Counted from the first letter of the stretch, positions 43,801-53,216 are shown. The stretch: 64,000 nt of DNA from Mesorhizobium sp. (GCA_019635735.1 JAHBYX010000006.1:124001-188000), one strand, 5' to 3'. The notes: generated by a model not told the origin, from the sequence alone. Program-made: numbers and translations.

Positions 43801-44256
43801 ATGATCAAGGAAGGTCTGGTCGCAATGGCGCTGATCGGCTGCGATTGCGACGCCAAGATGTGCGAATACATCCGCACCGCCGACCAGCAATGGACGAGCG
43901 TCGCGGAGTGCGAGGCCGACATCCAGAAGCGGGTCGTGCGACAGCAGGACAGCTATCCGCTGGTGATCGCAATCTGCCGCGACACGTCCGAGACGCCGGT
44001 GATGGCGTCGGCGGGCCCATCCGCCCAGCCTTCCCCGACGCAACAGGTCCAGCTCGCCGCTAGCTCGATCGTGACCGAGGGCAAGGAGGGCCAAGTCTCG
44101 ACCGACCGGCTCGGCCGCATCACGACGGTCTTCAAGACGCTCAACGGCTACGTCTCGGTGCGCGACACGGTCGGCAGCACCTGGTCCAGCGCCTCGCAGC
44201 ATGCGCTCGACACGATGTCCTGGCTGAAGACGGCCGTGACGCCGGAGTGGTTCTGA
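43801..44256 (+). CDS. Hypothetical protein with possible lipobox
   Basis: This is a 151-residue protein. The start MIKEGLVAMALIGCDCDAKM has a short hydrophobic stretch ending in LIGC, which could be a lipobox, although the charged Lys-Glu and short length make this uncertain. Four cysteines lie in the first ~60 residues (CDCDAKMCEY, ATSVAECEAD-type spacing, AICRDTS). A Pro/Ser-rich linker (about 72-85) precedes a C-terminal domain with GRITTVFKTLNGYVSVRDTV. No family is recognised. GAAGGGAACCAGGACC precedes the ATG. It converges on the frameshifted GNAT gene. Confidence 0.7.
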   Translation: MIKEGLVAMALIGCDCDAKMCEYIRTADQQWTSVAECEADIQKRVVRQQDSYPLVIAICRDTSETPVMASAGPSAQPSPTQQVQLAASSIVTEGKEGQVSTDRLGRITTVFKTLNGYVSVRDTVGSTWSSASQHALDTMSWLKTAVTPEWF

Positions 44257-44263
44257 TTGCGCG

Positions 44264-45050
44264 TCAGCGCGTGAAGCGCTGCGCGCCGTCCGGCACGACT
44301 GAGCCGCAGAGCAGCGTGGCGTCGACCGTCGGCCCGCAGGCCTCGACCATCCGGCGCGAGGTTTCGTTCGACGGCGACACGAGTTCGTAGACCCGCTCCG
44401 CGCCGAACTCCTCCACCATCCGCCGGATCGCCAGCGCGTTGACGATTTTCCCGAGCCCGAGCCCCCGCGCCTTCGGTTCGACCGCGACCAATCCGACCCA
44501 GGCGCTCCTGTGATGCGGGCTGAAGCGATTGTGCGGGAAGCAGCCATTCGCGAAGGCAACCGGATTGCCGTCCCGGTCCGCGACGGTCACGCTCGCCTGC
44601 CCCGGCGCTTCGACCAGCAGCGCCCCGGGAAAGGGCACGATACCGGCATCCGAAACGAACTGCTGGACGCGCCGGGTAGAAGCGCCCTCTGCCTCCGTCA
44701 GCGCCGGCGCGAGGGCAAGGCCATCGGGCAGCCCGCCTTCCAGGATCGCTTCGATTCTCGGACGCACCGTCTCCCGGTCCGCGATCATCGTGTCCCAGGT
44801 GTCGAAGCGGTATCCTCGTTCGGCAAGGCCCGGAGAATAGGCGCTGCGCTGCGCGGGCGAGACCATCCTGAGCCCGAGCATCCCCTGCTCGCGCAGGATC
44901 GCATCGATGCCGTCCGATGCGATCCGGATCATCCGTCCCGTAGAAGCGACCTGCATTGTAAAGGCCGGGGGTCGCCTCGATCAGCGCACTCTTCTCCAGC
45001 GTCAGGCGCTGGAGCGCGATCTGCGCGTCCGTTCCGAAAAAGCCCGACAT
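44264..45050 (-). pseudogene. GNAT acetyltransferase gene with a frameshift
   Basis: Translation should begin at ATG 45050 (MSGFFGTDAQIALQRLTLEK), which has GAGGTG at good spacing. That frame closes shortly after the GGGGG run at 44967-44971 (CCCCC on the coding strand). Dropping one base in that run joins it to the frame that carries the rest (RMIRIASDGIDAILREQGML and the acetyl-CoA loop VEPKARGLGLGKIV) and ends at 44264. The full product would be ~261 residues. This is either a true inactivating indel, a slippage switch or a sequencing error. Confidence 0.8.
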
Positions 45051-45079
45051 ACGGGCACCTCGCAGGGTTGTCGCGGCGA

Positions 45080-46702
45080 CTATGCCACGCCTGCCGCCGC
45101 CTTCAATCCCCGATAGAAGGTCGACGTGAACAGTTCGCGCGGGTCATACTCGCGCTTCTTCGCCAGGAAGGCCGGCAGTTCCGGATAGGACGCCATCAGC
45201 TGCGCACGGGTGTAGTGCAGCTGGTAGGGCAGGAAGAAGCGGCCGCGATGCTTCAGCGTCAGGTCGACCAGCTCGCGCGTCAGCGCCCGCATCTTCGCAG
45301 TGCCGTCCTCGTCGGTCTTCTGGTTGATGTAGAGCACCAGCGAGAACGCGTCTTCCTTGGCGTAGGTGAGCGCCGTGTCCTCCGCATGCACGACGCGGAT
45401 CGAGGCGTTGAGCAGCGGCAGCTCGCTCTTGCGCAGAATCTCCCGCGCCCCGGCGATGAAGGCGTTGTATTCGCCGCGCGGGAAGAAATACTCGTGCAGG
45501 ATGTCGGTCTCTTCCGGCAGGTCGTTGAAGAGATAGGGCACGGAATCGTGCATCGGGTTGTTGCGCGAGACAAGGCAGGCCTCGCCCTCGCCCATCGCCG
45601 CGGTGCGCGGCACGGTGCAGCTCTCGAACTCCGGCTCGAGCTCCTTTTCCATGTACCACTTGAACGACTGGAAAATCTCGCCGCGCTTGGCGAGGTTCAT
45701 GATCAGCCGCTTGACGCCGACCATGCCCGGCGCGCCGAGCGGTCCCATGTCGGCTGGCGCTGTCTCCGCCACCTTGTCGTAGCGGTAGACGATCATGTCC
45801 TCGAGGAAGTTCGACCGGGCAGTCGAAAGATGGCCGTAGAACAGGCCGAGGTTCGGGTCGCCGGCCATCTCCGTCTCGAACAGCGCGGGGAAATCGTCCG
45901 AACGGATGATCGCGCGCGACGTGTGGTAGACGGCGTTCGGCACGATCTCTAGGACCGCCTTCAGCACCACGCCGAACAGGCCGTAGCCGCCGACGACATG
46001 CCGGAACAGATCGGCGTTCTCCGTTCGCGAGCAGGTGAGCTTCGTCCCGTCGGCGAGCATCACCTCCAGCGACTTGACCGAGCCGACGATCGAGCCCGCC
46101 TGGTGGTCCATGCCGTGGGCGTTGACCGAGATCGAGCCGCCGACGGAGAAGATGTCGGTCGACTGCATCGCCTTCACCGCGAAGCGCGGGTGCAGCACGT
46201 TCTGGATGTCATGCCAGGTGGCGCCCGGGCCGACCGTCACGGTCATCGCAGCCTCGTCAACCGCGATCGAATACAGTCCCATCATGTCGAGAACGATGGC
46301 GTGGTCGTCGAACGCCTGCCCGCCCATCGAGTGCCGCACGGCTGAAAGCGAGATCGACAGATTGTTGGCGCGGGCGAAGGCGAGCGCGTCCGCGACGTGC
46401 TTCTCCTCCCTGACCTTGACGACACCGTAGACCGGCGTGCGCGACAGCGCGCTGACGTCGTTGATCGTGCCGCCCTCGGAAGCCCAAGGCAGCGAGGGGT
46501 CGTAGTAGGGATTGTCGAAGTCCGGCTCCTGCGCCAGCGCGACGCCGTCGAGGTCGGCGATGCGTCCCGCGTCCTTGGCGCCCGACGGCGCCCGCATCAG
46601 CCGCGCCGTGGTCGCGCCCGCCCAGGCCACGCCGCCGCCGACGATCGCGAGGCCCAGAAGCGCCCGCCTGGACATCCGGAAACGTTTCGCTGGCTGCGCC
46701 AT
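45080..46702 (-). CDS. Tat-exported FAD-linked oxidase (lactone-oxidase-like)
   Basis: This is a 540-residue protein. The N-terminus MAQPAKRFRMSRRALLGLAI has a twin-Arg motif and hydrophobic segment, so it is probably a folded periplasmic flavoprotein. The PCMH FAD-binding domain shows VYGVVKVREEKHVADALAFA, SLSAVRHSMGGQAF and GATWHDIQNVLHPRF then SVGGSISVNAHGMDHQAGS. The C-terminal domain resembles sugar-lactone and alcohol oxidases. The substrate is unknown. The ATG at 46702 has GGGGGAA upstream. It stands alone between the GNAT pseudogene and an SDR. Confidence 0.85.
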   Translation of the reverse strand: MAQPAKRFRMSRRALLGLAIVGGGVAWAGATTARLMRAPSGAKDAGRIADLDGVALAQEPDFDNPYYDPSLPWASEGGTINDVSALSRTPVYGVVKVREEKHVADALAFARANNLSISLSAVRHSMGGQAFDDHAIVLDMMGLYSIAVDEAAMTVTVGPGATWHDIQNVLHPRFAVKAMQSTDIFSVGGSISVNAHGMDHQAGSIVGSVKSLEVMLADGTKLTCSRTENADLFRHVVGGYGLFGVVLKAVLEIVPNAVYHTSRAIIRSDDFPALFETEMAGDPNLGLFYGHLSTARSNFLEDMIVYRYDKVAETAPADMGPLGAPGMVGVKRLIMNLAKRGEIFQSFKWYMEKELEPEFESCTVPRTAAMGEGEACLVSRNNPMHDSVPYLFNDLPEETDILHEYFFPRGEYNAFIAGAREILRKSELPLLNASIRVVHAEDTALTYAKEDAFSLVLYINQKTDEDGTAKMRALTRELVDLTLKHRGRFFLPYQLHYTRAQLMASYPELPAFLAKKREYDPRELFTSTFYRGLKAAAGVA

Positions 46703-46894
46703 GCATTCCCCCATTCAGAATCGACGCCGGTGTCGCAGCGCGATGTAACCGGGAAATGGCGGCACGCAAAGCCGGCGCAACCGCAGGGGGCGTTTGAAGG
46801 AGATCCCGCCATCGCGTCGTTTGGACATGTTGCGCCGGGCAGCGCGGATCGATAGGCATGGCGCGGACATTGAAGCTCACGGAGGAGAACAGGC

Positions 46895-47656
46895 ATGAAC
46901 CCATCAGGACAGGTCGCGATCGTCACCGGCGGCGGCTCGGGGCTCGGCGAGGCGACAGCGCGCGCGCTCGCGGCCAAGGGCGCGAAGGTCGCGATCTTCG
47001 ACGTCGGCATGGAACGCGCCCAGAAGGTGGCGGCCGACATCGGCGGCATCGCGGTGAGGTGCGACGTGTCGAGCGCCGAGGGCGGCGAGAAGGCGTTTGC
47101 CGAGGTCGATGAGAAGCTCGGCAAGCCGCGCATCCTGGTCAACTGCGCCGGCATAGGCATCGCTGCCAAGACCACCTCGAAGGACGGCGCCCATTCGCTC
47201 GACGTCTACCGCAAGGTGATCGAGGTCAACCTGATCGGCTCGTTCAACATGATCCGCCTGATGGCGGTGCGCGCCGAGACCCTCGACCCGCTGGAAGGCG
47301 GCGAGCGCGGCGTGATCATCAACACGGCCTCCGTCGCCGCCTATGACGGCCAGATCGGCCAGGCGGCCTATTCGTCGTCCAAGGGCGGCATCGTCGGCAT
47401 GACGCTGCCCGTCGCCCGAGACCTCGCCCGCGCCGGCATCCGCGTCATGACCATCGCGCCCGGTATCTTCAAGACGCCGATGCTCGCCGGCCTGCCGCAG
47501 GACGCGCAGGATTCGCTCGGCAAGCAGGTGCCCTTCCCGCCCCGCCTCGGCGAACCGTCCGAATACGGCGCGCTCGCCGTTCACATCGTCGAGAACCAGA
47601 TGCTGAACGGCGAGGTCATCCGCCTGGACGGCGCAATCCGCATGGCGCCGAAATAG
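46895..47656 (+). CDS. Short-chain dehydrogenase, 3-hydroxyacyl-CoA dehydrogenase type II-like
   Basis: This is a 253-residue classical SDR. The cofactor motif is [20 protein letters not shown] (TGGGSGLG 11-18). The NAG motif appears as VNCAGIGIA, the catalytic Ser is in [15 protein letters not shown], and Tyr-x3-Lys is YSSSKGG. The [11 protein letters not shown] and [18 protein letters not shown] segments match HSD10-like 3-hydroxy-2-methylbutyryl-CoA dehydrogenases. It is likely to work in branched-chain or fatty acid breakdown. CGGAGGAGAACAGGC precedes the ATG. Confidence 0.9.
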   Translation: MNPSGQVAIVTGGGSGLGEATARALAAKGAKVAIFDVGMERAQKVAADIGGIAVRCDVSSAEGGEKAFAEVDEKLGKPRILVNCAGIGIAAKTTSKDGAHSLDVYRKVIEVNLIGSFNMIRLMAVRAETLDPLEGGERGVIINTASVAAYDGQIGQAAYSSSKGGIVGMTLPVARDLARAGIRVMTIAPGIFKTPMLAGLPQDAQDSLGKQVPFPPRLGEPSEYGALAVHIVENQMLNGEVIRLDGAIRMAPK

Positions 47657-47720
47657 GCTTCTTGCGAACCCGTCCGGTTGTGAAATAAGAGGAGTGTAGC
47701 GGTCAGGATTGCGAGGCGCG

Positions 47721-48482
47721 ATGAACGACAAGCCGAAGGACGTGATCCGGCAAACGGACGCCGACGCCATCCGCCTCGCCAAGACCCTGCTGCGTGCCTC
47801 GCGCTACGGCGCACTGGCGGCGATCGACCCGGAGAGCGGCGCGCCGCTGGCGAGCCGGGTCGGCGTCGCGACCGACACGGACGGCTGCCCGCTGATCCTC
47901 GTCTCCGGTCTCTCCGCCCATACCGCCGCCATCGTCGCCGATCCGCGCTGCTCGCTGCTGTTGGGGGAAGTCGGCAAAGGCGATCCGCTGGCGCATCCGC
48001 GCATTTCCCTCGCCTGCCGGGCGCAACGCTTCCAGCGCGATACGCCCGATTGGGCGCGCGCCGAACGGCGCTATCTGAACAGGAACCCGAAGGCGAAGCT
48101 CTATGTCGGCCTCGGCGACTTCGCCTTTTTCCGGCTCGAGATCGACAAGGCGAGCCTGAACGGCGGCTTCGGCAAGGCCTACCTCCTGACGCGCGAGGAT
48201 CTCCTGTCGCCCGGCCCGATCGGCGACTTCGCGCAGTCGGAGCAGTCCGCGCTCGACCACATGAACCAGGACCACGCGGACGCCATCGGCCGCTATGCGA
48301 TACACTTCGCCGGCGCCGTGAAGGGCGATTGGCGCATGACCGGCCTCGATCCGGAAGGGATCGACCTGGCGGACGGCGACAAGGTGCTTCGCATCTTCTT
48401 CGAGCAGCCTCTCGCCGCGCCGCGCGACGCGCATCTGAAGCTCGTCGAGATGGCGAAGCAGGCACGCGCCGCGCTCGGCTGA
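47721..48482 (+). CDS. HugZ/HutZ-like heme-utilisation protein (PNPOx fold plus DUF2470)
   Basis: This is a 253-residue two-domain protein. Residues 15-150 form the split-barrel flavin-like fold (ALAAIDPESGAPLASRVGVA, LLLGEVGKGDPLAHPRISLA). Residues 170-250 form DUF2470, with the His-bearing motif LDHMNQDHADAIGRYAIHFA. Family members bind and degrade heme or its analogues. ATG 47721 is preferred over the upstream GTG at 47709. It lies directly upstream of copZ-copA but is separated from it by the CueR-type promoter. Confidence 0.87.
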   Translation: MNDKPKDVIRQTDADAIRLAKTLLRASRYGALAAIDPESGAPLASRVGVATDTDGCPLILVSGLSAHTAAIVADPRCSLLLGEVGKGDPLAHPRISLACRAQRFQRDTPDWARAERRYLNRNPKAKLYVGLGDFAFFRLEIDKASLNGGFGKAYLLTREDLLSPGPIGDFAQSEQSALDHMNQDHADAIGRYAIHFAGAVKGDWRMTGLDPEGIDLADGDKVLRIFFEQPLAAPRDAHLKLVEMAKQARAALG

Positions 48483-48513
48483 AGCGCAGTTTCGAATTTC
48501 TTTCCATGCGCCC

Positions 48514-48544
48514 TTGACCTTCCATCGACTGGAACCCCTATCTC
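48514..48544 (+). promoter_or_regulatory. CueR/MerR-type promoter of copZ-copA
   Basis: A -35 TTGACC (48514-48519) and a -10 TATCTC (48539-48544) are separated by 19 bases, the over-long spacer typical of MerR-family promoters. The dyad ACCTTCC-N7-GGAACCC (48517-48537) fills the spacer and is close to the CueR consensus. It lies just before the copper chaperone gene. No cueR gene is present in the window. Confidence 0.85.
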
Positions 48545-48561
48545 CAATCCAACTGGAGATA
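48539..48561 (+). promoter_or_regulatory. Perfect dyad TATCTCCA-N7-TGGAGATA over the copZ start region
   Basis: Two 8-base arms (48539-48546 and 48554-48561) are exact reverse complements. The right arm contains the GGAG ribosome site of copZ, so the transcript could hide the site in a hairpin. The left arm overlaps the promoter -10. Confidence 0.6.
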
Positions 48562-48566
48562 TGACC

Positions 48567-48776
48567 ATGCAATTCACATTGAAGATCGAAGGCATGACCT
48601 GCGGCGGCTGTGTCCGCTCGGTCGAAAAGGCCCTGGCTGGGGTCACCGGGCTGAAGTCGGCGAAGGTCGACCTCGCCAAGGCCGAGGCGCTGATCGAGAC
48701 GGAAGCCGGCGCGGACCCGGCCCGCTTCCTCACCGCCGTCGAAGACGCCGGCTACGACGCCCGCCTCGCGGGCTGA
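48567..48776 (+). CDS. copZ: Copper chaperone CopZ (HMA domain)
   Basis: This is a 69-residue heavy-metal-associated domain protein. It has the metal-binding motif MTCGGC (Cys12 and Cys15) and the typical ferredoxin-like alternation ending VEDAGYDARLAG. It would hand Cu(I) to the CopA pump encoded 25 bases downstream. GGAG at 48555-48558 fits ATG 48567 better than ATG 48561. Expression is probably copper-induced through the CueR-type promoter. Confidence 0.93.
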   Translation: MQFTLKIEGMTCGGCVRSVEKALAGVTGLKSAKVDLAKAEALIETEAGADPARFLTAVEDAGYDARLAG

Positions 48777-48801
48777 CCCTCCCCGCCACGCGAGGAATTC
48801 C

Positions 48802-50994
48802 ATGACCAAGGTAGCGCTCGATATCACGGGCATGACCTGTGCCGCCTGCTCGTCACGCGTCGAGAAGGTTCTGTCGCGCGTCGACGGCGTGACGCGCGCG
48901 GACGTCAATCTTCCGCTGGAACGCGCCAGCCTCGAGATCGACGGCGACATCGACGCGGCGAAACTGATCGCGGCGGTCGAACGCGCCGGCTACGGCGCGA
49001 CGCTCAGGCCGGACGATCGCGCAGCGCAGCGAAAAGCCGACGAGGCGCGCGAGGCGGCGCGGCGTGCCGAGGAACGCCAGACGCTGCTGCGCTTCGCCGT
49101 GTCCGCCCTGCTGTCCGTTCCGCTCGTCGTCGGCATGCTGCCGATGATGCTGGGCACTGGCCATGCGTGGATCGGCCCATGGACGCAGGCATCGCTTGCC
49201 ACCGGCGTGATGATCATCTCTGGAAGCCGCTTCTACCGCGAAGCCTGGGCGGCGCTTCGCGGGGGCGGCGCCAACATGGCCGTTCTCGTCTCCCTCGGCA
49301 CCTCGGCAGCCTATTTCTATTCGCTGTGGATGGTCTGGTCCGGCAATGTCCACGGCCACCTCTATTTCGAGGCGGCCGCGGTCGTCCTGACGCTGATTAT
49401 GCTCGGCAAATACCTGGAGGCTCGCGCCAAGCAGGGCGCGTCGGCGGCTCTGGCCGCGCTCGGCAGGCTCCAGCCGCCGCAGGCGGAGCGGAAGACCTCG
49501 TCTGGAGCGGAGATCGTCGCCTCGGGCGACCTCTCGCCGGGCGACGTGGTGATCGTCCGGCCGGGGACCCGCGTCCCCGCCGACGGTCTTATAGTTGCGG
49601 GCGCCTCAAGCCTCGACGAATCGCTGGTGACGGGAGAAAGCCTGCCGGTGGACAAGGCCGAAGGCGCGGCCGTCATCACCGGCACCGTCAACGGCGACGG
49701 CGTGCTGGAGGTGCGGGTCTCGGCGGTGGGCGCGGATACGCGGCTTGCGCGCATGGCGCGTCTGGTCGAGGACGCGCAGCTCTCCGAAGCTCCGGTGCAG
49801 CGCCTCGTCGACCGCGTCTCGGCGGTGTTCGTTCCGGTCATCATCGCGGTCGCGGCCCTGACTTTCCTCGGCTGGTGGTGGATCGCCGGCGACCTCGCCG
49901 CCGGCTTCGATGCGGCGATCGCGGTGCTGGTCATCGCCTGTCCCTGTGCGCTTGGTCTCGCCACGCCGACGGCGCTGGTCGCCGGGACGGGTGCGGCGGC
50001 AAAGGCAGGCATCCTGATCCGCGACGTCGCGACGCTGGAAAAGGCCGAGGCGATCAAGGTCGTCGCCTTCGACAAGACCGGCACGCTGACGCAAGGCCAT
50101 CCCGAAGTGGTCGAGGTGGTCGCAACGGACGGCAACACGGCCGCGCTGCTGCGCAGGGCCGCCGCCATCGAAGCGCGCAGCGAGCACCCCCTCGCCCGAG
50201 CCCTCGTCGCACGTGCGTCGTCGGAACCCGGAGAAGATCTCCCGGCAACAGGTATCTCCGCCACGCGCGGCAAGGGCATGAGCGGCACCGTCGTCGGCAC
50301 CTCGGTCGCCGTCGGCAACGCCCGGATGATGACGGAACTCGGCATTCCGCGCGACACCATCGACGCGCTTACGGCGCGGTTCGCCAAGGCGGGCACCCTC
50401 TCCTTCGTCGCGGTGGACGGCGTGCTTATGGGCGGGATCCTGTTCGCGGACCGGCCGCGTACGGAAGCTGCGACCGCTTTGCGTGCCCTGACGTCGGAAA
50501 ATGTCCGCACGGTCATGCTCACCGGCGATAACGAGGACGCCGCGCGGGCGATCGCCGCCGACATTGGGCTCTCCGACTATCGCGCTTCGCTGCTGCCGGA
50601 GGACAAGACCGAGGCGCTGGGTGGCCTCGCCGACGATCCGAGATCCATCGCCTTCGTCGGCGACGGGCTGAACGACGCACCGGCTCTTGCCGCAGCCGGT
50701 CTCGGCATCGCCATGTCCTCGGGAACCGACGTCGCCCGCGAGGCGGCGGCGATCACGCTGATGCGGCCCGACCTGCGGCTCGTGCCCGCCGCGCTCGATA
50801 TCGCGCGGCGCACGCGGCGGACGATCACGCACAACCTCGCCTGGGCTTTCCTCTACAATGTGATCGGCATCCCGCTCGCGGCCTTCGGCATGCTCTCGCC
50901 GATCCTGGCCGGCGCGGCGATGGCCTTCTCGTCCGTCTCCGTGGTAACGAACTCCGCGCTTCTCGCGCGCTGGAAGCCTCGCCACCTCGACTGA
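48802..50994 (+). CDS. copA: Cu(I)-exporting P1B-type ATPase CopA
   Basis: This is a 730-residue inner-membrane pump. One N-terminal HMA domain has MTCAAC (Cys13, Cys16). Membrane helices precede and include the transport motif CPC (380-382). The phosphorylation site is DKTGT (Asp424), the TGE loop is in SLVTGESLPVDK, and GDGLNDAP (Asp621) closes the P domain. The last two helices contain YNVIGIPLAAFG and AFSSVSVVTNSALL, which carry Cu(I) ligands. It exports excess Cu(I) and sits behind copZ with GAGGAATTCC before the ATG. Confidence 0.97.
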   Translation: MTKVALDITGMTCAACSSRVEKVLSRVDGVTRADVNLPLERASLEIDGDIDAAKLIAAVERAGYGATLRPDDRAAQRKADEAREAARRAEERQTLLRFAVSALLSVPLVVGMLPMMLGTGHAWIGPWTQASLATGVMIISGSRFYREAWAALRGGGANMAVLVSLGTSAAYFYSLWMVWSGNVHGHLYFEAAAVVLTLIMLGKYLEARAKQGASAALAALGRLQPPQAERKTSSGAEIVASGDLSPGDVVIVRPGTRVPADGLIVAGASSLDESLVTGESLPVDKAEGAAVITGTVNGDGVLEVRVSAVGADTRLARMARLVEDAQLSEAPVQRLVDRVSAVFVPVIIAVAALTFLGWWWIAGDLAAGFDAAIAVLVIACPCALGLATPTALVAGTGAAAKAGILIRDVATLEKAEAIKVVAFDKTGTLTQGHPEVVEVVATDGNTAALLRRAAAIEARSEHPLARALVARASSEPGEDLPATGISATRGKGMSGTVVGTSVAVGNARMMTELGIPRDTIDALTARFAKAGTLSFVAVDGVLMGGILFADRPRTEAATALRALTSENVRTVMLTGDNEDAARAIAADIGLSDYRASLLPEDKTEALGGLADDPRSIAFVGDGLNDAPALAAAGLGIAMSSGTDVAREAAAITLMRPDLRLVPAALDIARRTRRTITHNLAWAFLYNVIGIPLAAFGMLSPILAGAAMAFSSVSVVTNSALLARWKPRHLD

Positions 50995-51000
50995 AACGCA

Positions 51001-51801
51001 GTGCAACGCCTGATTCGCATTTCCGATCCGGAAGATCCCCGCATCGCCGCCTTCCGTGACATCCGCGAGCGCGACCTCGTCGGCCGCGAGGGCCGCTTCG
51101 TGGCGGAAGGGCGCGTCGTGCTCAACGTGCTGCTTGCCGCCGCCCGCTACGAGACCGAGGCGGTACTGCTCTTGGAAAACAGGGTGGGCGGGCTCGACGA
51201 GCTGCTGGCGATGATTCCCGACCACGTGCCCGTCTACGTTGCCGACGCCGCGACGATGGACGCTATCGCCGGCTTCCACATCCATCGCGGCATCCTGGCG
51301 ATCGGCAGGCGCCCGACGCCGCAACCGCTTGGCGACCTTCTCGCTGACCTGCCCGAGAACGCGCTGGTTGTGGCGCTTGCCGGGATCGCCAATCACGACA
51401 ATATGGGATCGATCTTCCGCAACGCCGCCGCCTTCGGCGCCGACGCGGTGGTCATGGATGCAGCCAGCTGCGACCCGTTTTACCGCAAGGCGATCCGCGT
51501 CTCGGTGGGCGCGATCCTCAAGACGCCTTTCGCCCGGGCCGGCAGCGTCGACGACATGATCGCTGGCTTGAGCGCTGCGGGCTTCAGCATCCTGGCGCTG
51601 TCGCCGCGCGGCGGGATGGAGATCGGCGAGGTCCCTGCAACGGGGCGCACCGCCCTGCTTCTCGGCAGCGAGGGACACGGCCTTCCAGAGGCGCTCATGT
51701 CACGACTGACGACGGTGCGGATCCCGATCGCGGAAGACTTCGACAGCCTGAACGTGGCGGCCGCCTCAGCGGTTGCCCTGCACCGGCTCTGGCGCGGCTG
51801 A
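51001..51801 (+). CDS. SpoU/TrmH-family RNA methyltransferase
   Basis: This is a 266-residue SPOUT methyltransferase. The N-terminal substrate domain (to ~100) has GREGRFVAEGRVVLNVLL. The knotted C-terminal domain contains the three SpoU motifs: ANHDNMGSIFRNAAAFG, LLLGSEGHGLP and IPIAEDFDSLNVAAASAVAL. It 2'-O-methylates rRNA or tRNA; the target is not determined. It starts with GTG six bases after the copA stop and overlaps the convergent coiled-coil gene by 36 bases. Confidence 0.93.
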   Translation: MQRLIRISDPEDPRIAAFRDIRERDLVGREGRFVAEGRVVLNVLLAAARYETEAVLLLENRVGGLDELLAMIPDHVPVYVADAATMDAIAGFHIHRGILAIGRRPTPQPLGDLLADLPENALVVALAGIANHDNMGSIFRNAAAFGADAVVMDAASCDPFYRKAIRVSVGAILKTPFARAGSVDDMIAGLSAAGFSILALSPRGGMEIGEVPATGRTALLLGSEGHGLPEALMSRLTTVRIPIAEDFDSLNVAAASAVALHRLWRG

Positions 51802-53142
51802 CTTCGCCGACGCGGCCTTCTGCAAGGCCTTCACGCGGTCGGCAAGGCTGACGATCCGATCCGCGCCCTCGGCACCCGGACTCTCCTGCGCCGAGGCGAG
51901 GATTTGCGTGATCGGCGAGTTGGCGCCGTCGATCATCGCGGTGAGATGCACCATCTCGGCGGCGAGGTCGTTGATCTGTTCGCGCAACAGCGCGCTGTCG
52001 CGGCGCTCGACATTCCAGTCGTCGGCCTTCGACCTCTCGACCGCCTCGAGCTCCGAGCGCAGCTTCTTGTTCTCGCGCACCAGCGTGGCGAGCCGCTCCG
52101 CCTGGCGATCGCGTTCCTGCTGCAGGCTGGCCACCGCCTTTTCGACATCGCCGCCGGTGCCGCCGGACAGAAGCGTCGAGAGCCGGAGCTGCAGTTCGGC
52201 GACCTCCGCCTCCAGCTTGACCCTTTCGGCCTGCGCCTGCGTCAGCTTCGAATCGAGATCGTTCGCTCCGAACGAAGCCGTCTTCATCTCGTCGCGGATG
52301 CGCGCCAGTTCCTTTTCGCGACGTGCGAGCTTGTCCTCCCGGTCTGATACGGTCGCCGTCATCCGTTCCAGCTTGCGGTCGAGCTCGGCGGCCCGCTTGC
52401 GTTCGTCCTTGAGCGCCTGCTGGGCCGCCCGGCTCTCGGCCGCCATCTCGCGCAGGCGCCTCTCGGCTTCCTTGCGCTCGTTCTGGAGTGTGCCGATATT
52501 GCCGGCCATGCGGTCGAACTCGCTTTCGCGCGCGACCAGTTCGATCTGCCGATTGCTGGCCGACAGCGTCGCTTCGTCATACATCTGGCCGAGCCGCTCG
52601 ACTTCCCGAGCGCGGTCCTCCAGCACCTTCTCGGTCTCCGCCAGCCGGCCGCCGAGGCGCTGCAACTGCTCTTCGCGGTTCTTCAGCTCCGCCCGCAGGT
52701 CGTTCGCGCGGGCTTCGAGTTCGGTGATCGTCTTGTCGCGCTGAGCGCGCTCATCGGCTAGCCGCCGCAGCTCCTCGCGGCTCCGGTTGATTTCGATGAT
52801 CTGCGCCGAGGCCTTGTCGCGAAAGCTCTTGATGCTCATCTCCAGCCGGCGCGTCGACATCGCGAACTCGGCCCGCAGTCGGTCCTTGTCGGCCTGGATC
52901 TCGTTGACGGATAGCGGGAGTGACGCTTCCAGCCGCCTGCGGGTCAGGCTCACGGCCCTGCGCCAGATTGCCGGCGCGACCATCAACGCAAGAAACCCAG
53001 CGGTCAGAAAGCCCAGCGAAAAGAACAGGATGGACTGAATCAACTGGGTTGTTCCGGACGGTTCGGCCGTGTCGCCAAGTGTGCGATACGGCGAGGACGC
53101 AACATCTCGCCGTCCGGCGGGACGGCCTGCCAGATGTGCCAC
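51766..53142 (-). CDS. Membrane-anchored coiled-coil protein
   Basis: This protein has up to 458 residues. One membrane segment (IQSILFFSLGFLTAGFLALM) lies near the N-terminus and is followed by RRLEASLPLSVNEIQADKDR and ~330 residues of continuous heptad pattern rich in Glu, Arg, Ala and Leu. The Ser/Ala-rich C-terminus lacks coil. No catalytic motif is present. The start is uncertain: GTG 53142 gives a 35-residue tail before the membrane segment, while TTG 53043 would start at the helix. I know this type only as a conserved alphaproteobacterial protein of unknown function. Its stop region overlaps the methyltransferase gene end-to-end. Confidence 0.75.
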   Translation of the reverse strand: MAHLAGRPAGRRDVASSPYRTLGDTAEPSGTTQLIQSILFFSLGFLTAGFLALMVAPAIWRRAVSLTRRRLEASLPLSVNEIQADKDRLRAEFAMSTRRLEMSIKSFRDKASAQIIEINRSREELRRLADERAQRDKTITELEARANDLRAELKNREEQLQRLGGRLAETEKVLEDRAREVERLGQMYDEATLSASNRQIELVARESEFDRMAGNIGTLQNERKEAERRLREMAAESRAAQQALKDERKRAAELDRKLERMTATVSDREDKLARREKELARIRDEMKTASFGANDLDSKLTQAQAERVKLEAEVAELQLRLSTLLSGGTGGDVEKAVASLQQERDRQAERLATLVRENKKLRSELEAVERSKADDWNVERRDSALLREQINDLAAEMVHLTAMIDGANSPITQILASAQESPGAEGADRIVSLADRVKALQKAASAKSAAPEPVQGNR

Positions 53143-53216
53143 ATCGGGACCGGATGAATCCAGCCCCGATGCGATTTACTTTCGCTTAACCCTAATGCCG
53201 GTGCCGCGACTGCGGC

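Noticed and set aside
49606..51678. 690-residue open frame on the minus strand opposite copA and the methyltransferase
   Set aside because: It is a mirror of GC-rich codon structure; the plus strand has complete CopA and SpoU motifs and the minus frame shows only Arg/Gly/Glu/His-rich low-complexity sequence.
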